9,737 nt of DNA from Thermoplasmata archaeon (GTDB taxonomy: Archaea > Thermoplasmatota > Thermoplasmata > Thermoplasmatales > Thermoplasmataceae): contig JAJZXP010000390.1 of NCBI GenBank assembly GCA_021806345.1, positions 1 to 9,737 of the forward strand, in the 5' to 3' direction. The position numbers were made by a program, and so were the translations under genes. Shown here one piece after another: positions 6,524-9,737 of this stretch (the first letter of the stretch is position 1; every line of letters starts with the position of its first letter). The notes beneath the pieces were generated by a model. That model was not told where the DNA came from. It worked only from the letters and a program-made list of their open reading frames with translations, and did no database searches.

Positions 6524-7594
6524 TCATTGACCATTTATTGTATCAATATAATCTTTTGCTTCTTTACGCTTATTGAACTCATTCTCAAGATACTTTGTAT
6601 CAGTCAAAGTATTGTTATGAATTAGATTCAAGTATGAAGTCTGGGTAGAGAATATTTCTGCCTTAGATTTGTCAGTTTTGTAGGTGTTTCCCTTGTTTCC
6701 TGTCTTAACGTAACTGAAAGTGCCCAAATCAAAGTCGATAAAATTACCTTCACCTCCTCCACCTTTACCTTCTTTGGGATGCACTGCATGTGTTGCACCA
6801 ATTATATCGAAACCTAGGAATGCCAGCATAAATTCCTTGGCAAGTGTCGTCTGTTTTTTGTCACTGGTTCTGGGCCGGCTTACATTTGCTGCGTAGTAAA
6901 TAGGGTAATAGCCTTCCGCCATATACTTGATCTTTAGTTGGTGAAGCATAGCGATAGACCTCATGAAACTATCAGGGGCTGATCTCTTGAGGTCTATAAG
7001 AAGTGGGATAGCATTGTATTTGGTCTCATTTTCATTGACTGTGCCCAGTGATTTACCAGAATAGAAATTTATAAATTTGTCAATTTCACCGTATTTTACA
7101 TATGCCGGTACATATCCGAACAGATTTTTTGAGGTCAAGGTTGTAAAAAAAGTGTCAAAGGAATTTGTTACCTGATGATATATTTCATCTAAACTTGAAT
7201 CATACAGTGAAAGGGAATAGGGCATAGTAATAAAGTGGTCATTGAACAGTGTTTCAAAATTACTTAACAATCCCAAATCCTCGAACTTGACCAGATTGTT
7301 AATGTCTGTGTTTTTATCTCCATAAAAAGAAATGATGTTGACATTATTCTTAACTTCTTTCTTCTTCAACTTTCTCTCAATATTTTCGTCAAATTTTGGG
7401 TAGTTAGGCTTACCCTTTAGCTCATCATTTTTTATGGGGATCATGAGTTCTGTGAAGTACTTTTTATCAAAGTTGAAACTTACTTTTTTGAATGCTCTTG
7501 ACGGTGTTTCTCTTATCTCCCCTTCGCGATTTTTAATTCTTAGATTGAAAATGCTATTTTTGTTCTCCTCTCCATAGAGTAATTTATAATCCAT
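6524..7594 (-). CDS. Uncharacterised 356-residue protein, possible alpha/beta-barrel-like core
   Basis: I do not recognise this family. It is soluble, with no signal peptide or membrane segment, and is rich in Lys, Asn, Phe and Tyr. From about residue 158 strand and helix segments alternate: FGYVPAYVK (159-167), a helix, AIPLLIDLKR (195-204), a long helix, PIYYAANVSRP (231-241), a helix (249-261), then DIIGATHAVHPK (263-274). This resembles part of a TIM barrel. A flexible GKGGGGEG loop follows (277-284). D201, K203, R240, H269 and H272 sit at strand ends and could be active-site residues (inference). The N-terminal 80 residues are charged. ATG 7594 has a TATA box at the right distance for a near-leaderless mRNA. 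Divergence from the Panacea-like/PIN pair across a shared promoter, inside the same repeat-bounded segment, suggests a joint role. Confidence 0.8.
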   Translation of the reverse strand: MDYKLLYGEENKNSIFNLRIKNREGEIRETPSRAFKKVSFNFDKKYFTELMIPIKNDELKGKPNYPKFDENIERKLKKKEVKNNVNIISFYGDKNTDINNLVKFEDLGLLSNFETLFNDHFITMPYSLSLYDSSLDEIYHQVTNSFDTFFTTLTSKNLFGYVPAYVKYGEIDKFINFYSGKSLGTVNENETKYNAIPLLIDLKRSAPDSFMRSIAMLHQLKIKYMAEGYYPIYYAANVSRPRTSDKKQTTLAKEFMLAFLGFDIIGATHAVHPKEGKGGGGEGNFIDFDLGTFSYVKTGNKGNTYKTDKSKAEIFSTQTSYLNLIHNNTLTDTKYLENEFNKRKEAKDYIDTINGQ

Positions 7595-7621
7595 ATTAAT
7601 AAGAGTACATTGCTAAAAGAG

Positions 7622-7630
7622 TTTATATTT
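7622..7630. promoter_or_regulatory. Shared symmetric TATA region of the divergent genes
   Basis: TTTATATTT reads as AAATATAAA on the minus strand. It lies 28-36 bases before ATG 7594 (minus) and about 25 bases before 7652-7656 (plus), so one box could place start sites for both directions. Only 88 bases separate the two chosen start codons and I see no second good TATA box between them. Confidence 0.5.
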
Positions 7631-7675
7631 TTTTGCATGAAAAAGAAAATTCTTATTGAGTAGCTTGCATTTAGC

Positions 7676-7714
7676 GATCAAGATGGCAACCACACAAAAT
7701 GATCAAGATGGCAA
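7676..7714 (+). repeat. 14-bp direct repeat over the start of the Panacea-like gene
   Basis: GATCAAGATGGCAA occurs at 7676-7689 and again at 7701-7714, identical, 25 bases apart start to start. The first copy contains the ATG start; the second falls in a different reading frame, so protein-level repetition does not explain it. It may be a two-site operator for autoregulation by the encoded protein. Confidence 0.55.
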
Positions 7715-8270
7715 GTTGAACGTTTTCACTATTGGCAACATGATAGATAAAGCTATAGTTCATCTTGCACAGGGAAAAGAAATTAATAAATTAAGTCTTC
7801 AGAAAGGAGTATTTCTTTATCTGCTTTCAATTTCTGCGAGGAGAAACTACGATTTCAAGAAAGTAGCCCAAATAGCAGCATTTGAGCCATACAAGTTCGG
7901 ACCATTCAGTGAACTTCTCGAGGGAGAGATAGAGCAGTTGAAAGGGTACAATGAAATTAAGTCGTATGGGAACAAAGATGAACATGAAAAAATAAAATCT
8001 TCTGAGATGGCAGCAGTCAATTATAAGCTTGAAAAGGACGAACAGGAAATTATGAAGAACATCAAATTTTTGATAGATAATCTCACCCCCGTAGAGCTTG
8101 CATTTTATGTGTATTTTAACCCAGCAATAGATGAGAGTGTCAGAGATTATTTTACCTCAAACTCAGAAATTAAAGAAAAATTGAGGAATAGGAGACAAAG
8201 GTTTGTAAAAACCCTCAAAAATAAAAATGTAATTGATGATGAAGTGGCAGACCTGATTATTTATGGCTAA
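7683..8270 (+). CDS. Panacea/YwgA-like protein, probable antitoxin of the PIN-domain gene
   Basis: A 195-residue soluble protein. INKLSLQKGVFLYLL (34-48) followed by FEPYKFGPFSELL (67-79) matches the signature of the Panacea (formerly DUF4065)/YwgA-type fold: a 'KL.LQK..FL' helix, then a 'YGP/FGP' turn and an acidic helix. Panacea domains are known as general antitoxin modules that neutralise very different toxins. The C-terminal half (about 100-195) is helical and basic near residues 160-180 (RNRRQRF), possibly for DNA or toxin contact. ATG 7683 is chosen; a TTG at 7656 would add nine residues and fit a leaderless transcript. The stop overlaps the next gene by 8 bases, the usual antitoxin-first order. 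A 14-bp repeat over its start suggests autoregulation. Family assignment is by pattern, not search. Confidence 0.65.
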   Translation: MATTQNDQDGKLNVFTIGNMIDKAIVHLAQGKEINKLSLQKGVFLYLLSISARRNYDFKKVAQIAAFEPYKFGPFSELLEGEIEQLKGYNEIKSYGNKDEHEKIKSSEMAAVNYKLEKDEQEIMKNIKFLIDNLTPVELAFYVYFNPAIDESVRDYFTSNSEIKEKLRNRRQRFVKTLKNKNVIDDEVADLIIYG

Positions 8271-8838
8271 TCTCAATATACGTCTGATTGACTCTGATGT
8301 CATTTCTAATTTATTAGTAATGGCAGTCCGGAGCGATGTTTTCATCAGTTTAGCGAAACCGTCTTCGAATTTTCAATTGTTGACAACACAAGTAGTGATT
8401 CAAGAAGTTCAAACGGGGATCAACAAAATTGACCAAACTAAGAAGATTAATGGAAATTCCATCACTGATTCTGTTATCATAGAAATAAAACGAAAGTGGA
8501 CAGATTTAAAGGGTCTTTTCATTATTAAAGAGGTAAAAGAGGATCCATCAACATTCAGAAACAGAGGAGAACAATCACTTGTTGATGCAATACCGTCAGG
8601 GAAAGGGAACTTTAGGATTGTTTCAAATAATGCGGATGATATTCGTAAATTCTTTAAGGTCAAGCACATCCAAATGAAGTATTACCAAGCTCCTTTTGAA
8701 TTTTATGAAGAAATGTGCAAATTCTGGTTTAAAGACTATAAGGACATGATCCGGTTTATCATCCTCTCCAATCACGATTTCAGGGTTATACGAAAGAATG
8801 AACTTGGCAATATTTTGATCAGGTTAAGATTAAAGTAA
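8263..8838 (+). CDS. PIN-domain protein, probable RNase toxin
   Basis: A 191-residue protein whose first about 135 residues follow the PIN nuclease pattern: LIDSDVISNLL (D10, D12), VVIQEV (E48), RGEQSLVDAI (E103, D108), and IVSNNADDIRKFF (D125, D126). PIN domains usually cut RNA using four clustered acidic residues and Mg2+ or Mn2+. The fourth motif is unusual: the common T/S-N/D-D is here SNN, so the last acid may be D125 or D126 or may be missing. The C-terminal about 55 residues, with aromatic FEFYEEMCKFWF, form an extra helical part, making it longer than VapC toxins (about 130). ATG overlaps the upstream stop by 8 bases with no strong ribosome site, so translation is probably coupled to the Panacea-like partner. 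Confidence 0.72.
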   Translation: MANLNIRLIDSDVISNLLVMAVRSDVFISLAKPSSNFQLLTTQVVIQEVQTGINKIDQTKKINGNSITDSVIIEIKRKWTDLKGLFIIKEVKEDPSTFRNRGEQSLVDAIPSGKGNFRIVSNNADDIRKFFKVKHIQMKYYQAPFEFYEEMCKFWFKDYKDMIRFIILSNHDFRVIRKNELGNILIRLRLK

Positions 8839-8930
8839 GTTGTGTTTGAACTTGAGTTTCGCAATCATTTTATGATCTGAAAGAGTAAATCAACCCCATC
8901 CCTTTCAAATGTGTAGTATGCGCTATGGAG

Positions 8931-8967
8931 CATGTTTCGTTATAATTTGAATATAATAAACATGTTT
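8931..8967. repeat. Inverted repeat CATGTTT / AAACATG with internal palindrome
   Basis: CATGTTT (8931-8937) pairs with AAACATG (8958-8964), and the stem can extend imperfectly through TTAT/ATAA. The right arm is also part of a perfect 10-bp palindrome, AAACATGTTT (8958-8967). It lies about 95 bases after the PIN gene and could mark the end of the transcript or a protein-binding site. Confidence 0.35.
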
Positions 8968-9064
8968 GTTCCTCAGATTTTCAAAGAGGAGACACAAATA
9001 AGGCATCGAAGAGTACGTACAGATAGTTGAAATGGAAGTAACATCAATAATTTAAAGGAAATGT

Positions 9065-9114
9065 GAAGGACCTCTTCAATTTTACAGCAGATTCAATACA
9101 CTATTAAACTATAC
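9065..9114 (+). repeat. Direct repeat copy 2, right boundary of the cassette
   Basis: It matches 6388-6437 at 45 of 50 positions with an identical 34-base core (9071-9104), in the same orientation, 2677 bases apart. The flanking DNA outside the repeat does not match that of copy 1, so the duplication is confined to about 50 bases. Confidence 0.9.
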
Positions 9115-9119
9115 AAAAC

Positions 9120-9156
9120 TTGGTGTTAGATTATTGGATGTAATCTTACACGCCAA
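9120..9156. repeat. Strong imperfect hairpin next to repeat copy 2
   Basis: TGTTAGATTA (9124-9133) pairs with TAATCTTACA (9141-9150) with one mismatch around a 7-base loop. TTGG (9120-9123) pairs with CCAA (9153-9156) past a 2-base bulge. About 13 pairs form in 37 bases. No T tract follows, so it looks more like an element-end or recognition hairpin than a terminator. Confidence 0.55.
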
Positions 9157-9258
9157 ATAAATTAATGATCATAGTATGCTTTCTCCGTGGTTGGCTGAAG
9201 AGGTTGCAAGTTACATCATAATTTGTGGTTAGACACGTGACGAATGAAAATTCGACAA

Positions 9259-9267
9259 TTTTTTATA
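9259..9267 (+). promoter_or_regulatory. TATA box of the COG1709-type regulator
   Basis: TTTTTATAC lies 22-30 bases before ATG 9289, the spacing expected for an archaeal leaderless transcript starting at or near the ATG. Confidence 0.55.
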
Positions 9268-9288
9268 CAGTGTTAAATTGTAAGTGAG

Positions 9289-9737
9289 ATGAGGGATATA
9301 GAGGAAAAAATAGCCGGTGAAATAGCACTTTCAGAGGATTTTGGAAAGACTATTGAGAAATGGAGAAGGGAATTCATGATAACAAAGTCTGAACTGGCCC
9401 GGAAGATGAATGTTCCCGTGTCCATGATCAAGGATTATGAATCAAGCAGGAGGAAGTCGCCAGGAATTGCCACCATTAAGAAATTTGTGAAGGCAATGGT
9501 GGAGGTTGAGACGGATCATGGAGGAGCAATCCTGAGAAGGTACAGAGCAGGTGTTCCTCATGATGCACTCATAGACATAGGCGATTATACAAGGGATGTG
9601 AATCTCAGGACAGTCATACAGAAAATTGCAGGAAGAAGTGAATCTGAAGCAGATACTGACAGATATATCAGGGGATATACCATTGTGAATGGAATAAAGG
9701 CAATACTCACATTCTCCTATTCAGAATACAATGTTCT
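9289..9737 (+). CDS. COG1709-type archaeal HTH transcriptional regulator (partial, cut by window end)
   Basis: The first 149 codons of a gene running off the window. After a short acidic leader, residues about 26-70 form an XRE/lambda-repressor-type helix-turn-helix: ITKSELARKMNVPVSMIKDY, then ESSRRKSP. Residues about 87-149 (RYRAGVPHDALIDIGDY, then GYTIVNGIKAILTFSYSE) resemble the conserved ligand or effector part of the archaeal 'putative HTH-type transcriptional regulatory protein' family. That family is chromosomal and widespread in archaea, usually about 300 residues. It probably binds DNA as a dimer; its target is unknown. The richer codon use compared with the preceding cassette suggests the backbone chromosome resumes here (inference). 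Confidence 0.8.
   Translation, partial: MRDIEEKIAGEIALSEDFGKTIEKWRREFMITKSELARKMNVPVSMIKDYESSRRKSPGIATIKKFVKAMVEVETDHGGAILRRYRAGVPHDALIDIGDYTRDVNLRTVIQKIAGRSESEADTDRYIRGYTIVNGIKAILTFSYSEYNV

Larger units (their letters stand above)
8839..9288. other. Intergenic stretch holding the right cassette boundary
   Basis: No gene is supported here. The stretch contains an AT-rich inverted repeat around CATGTTT (8931-8967), direct-repeat copy 2 (9065-9114), a strong hairpin directly after it (9120-9156), and the promoter of the final HTH gene. Short frames such as MLSPWLAEEVASY near 9177 are too brief to call. Confidence 0.6.

Noticed and set aside
6310..6576. Plus-strand 88-codon open frame across direct-repeat copy 1
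   Set aside because: It runs into the 3' end of the opposing 356-residue gene, has no ribosome site, and its open length is explained by AT-rich repeat DNA.
9177..9233. 18-codon frame MLSPWLAEEVASY...
   Set aside because: Too short, no ribosome site, and no matching family; it sits in the upstream region of the HTH gene.
1..9737. CRISPR array, tRNA or rRNA genes
   Set aside because: No regularly spaced repeats beyond the two 50-base copies and the 14-mer pair, and no cloverleaf or rRNA-like stretch was seen by eye on either strand.

Overview
The window looks like the chromosome of an archaeon, most likely of the Thermoplasmatales type (inference). TATA boxes sit about 22-30 bases before start codons, suggesting leaderless or near-leaderless transcripts. 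Codon use is rich in ATA, AGA and AGG. A COG1709-type HTH regulator is present, and the intergenic DNA is full of decayed archaeal transposase pieces. No rRNA, tRNA or CRISPR array was seen.

Left part (1-2137), a worn accessory region: a small probable antitoxin is followed directly by a MazF/PemK-type toxin whose reading frame is interrupted by a TGA where relatives usually have Trp. Next come a degraded IS110-like transposase tail on the minus strand, an intact sugar-phosphate nucleotidyltransferase on the minus strand (TTG start), and a frameshifted TnpB C-terminal remnant on the plus strand.

Middle part (2138-6086), the best-preserved unit: a two-gene operon encoding an XPB/Ssl2-type DNA helicase of the bacterial (mycobacterial-like) architecture and a roughly 716-residue partner. 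The partner ends in the same type of XPB/Ssl2 helicase-associated domain that the helicase carries at its N-terminus. The pair resembles the mycobacterial ercc3 (Rv0861c) and Rv0862c neighbours rather than the archaeal XPB-Bax1 pair.

Right part (6087-9288), a candidate mobile cassette: two direct-repeat copies (34 bp identical, about 45 of 50 bp matching) lie at 6388-6437 and 9065-9114. Between them are a 356-residue orphan protein on the minus strand and a divergent two-gene unit on the plus strand. That unit encodes a Panacea/YwgA-like protein and, overlapping it by 8 bases, a PIN-domain protein. The two units appear to share one symmetric TATA region, and a 14-bp direct repeat spans the start of the Panacea-like gene. 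The likely reading is a toxin-antitoxin or defence-type module with an unknown third gene. This is the strongest candidate for an undescribed system here.

The window ends inside a COG1709-type archaeal HTH regulator (9289 onward), cut off by the window edge.
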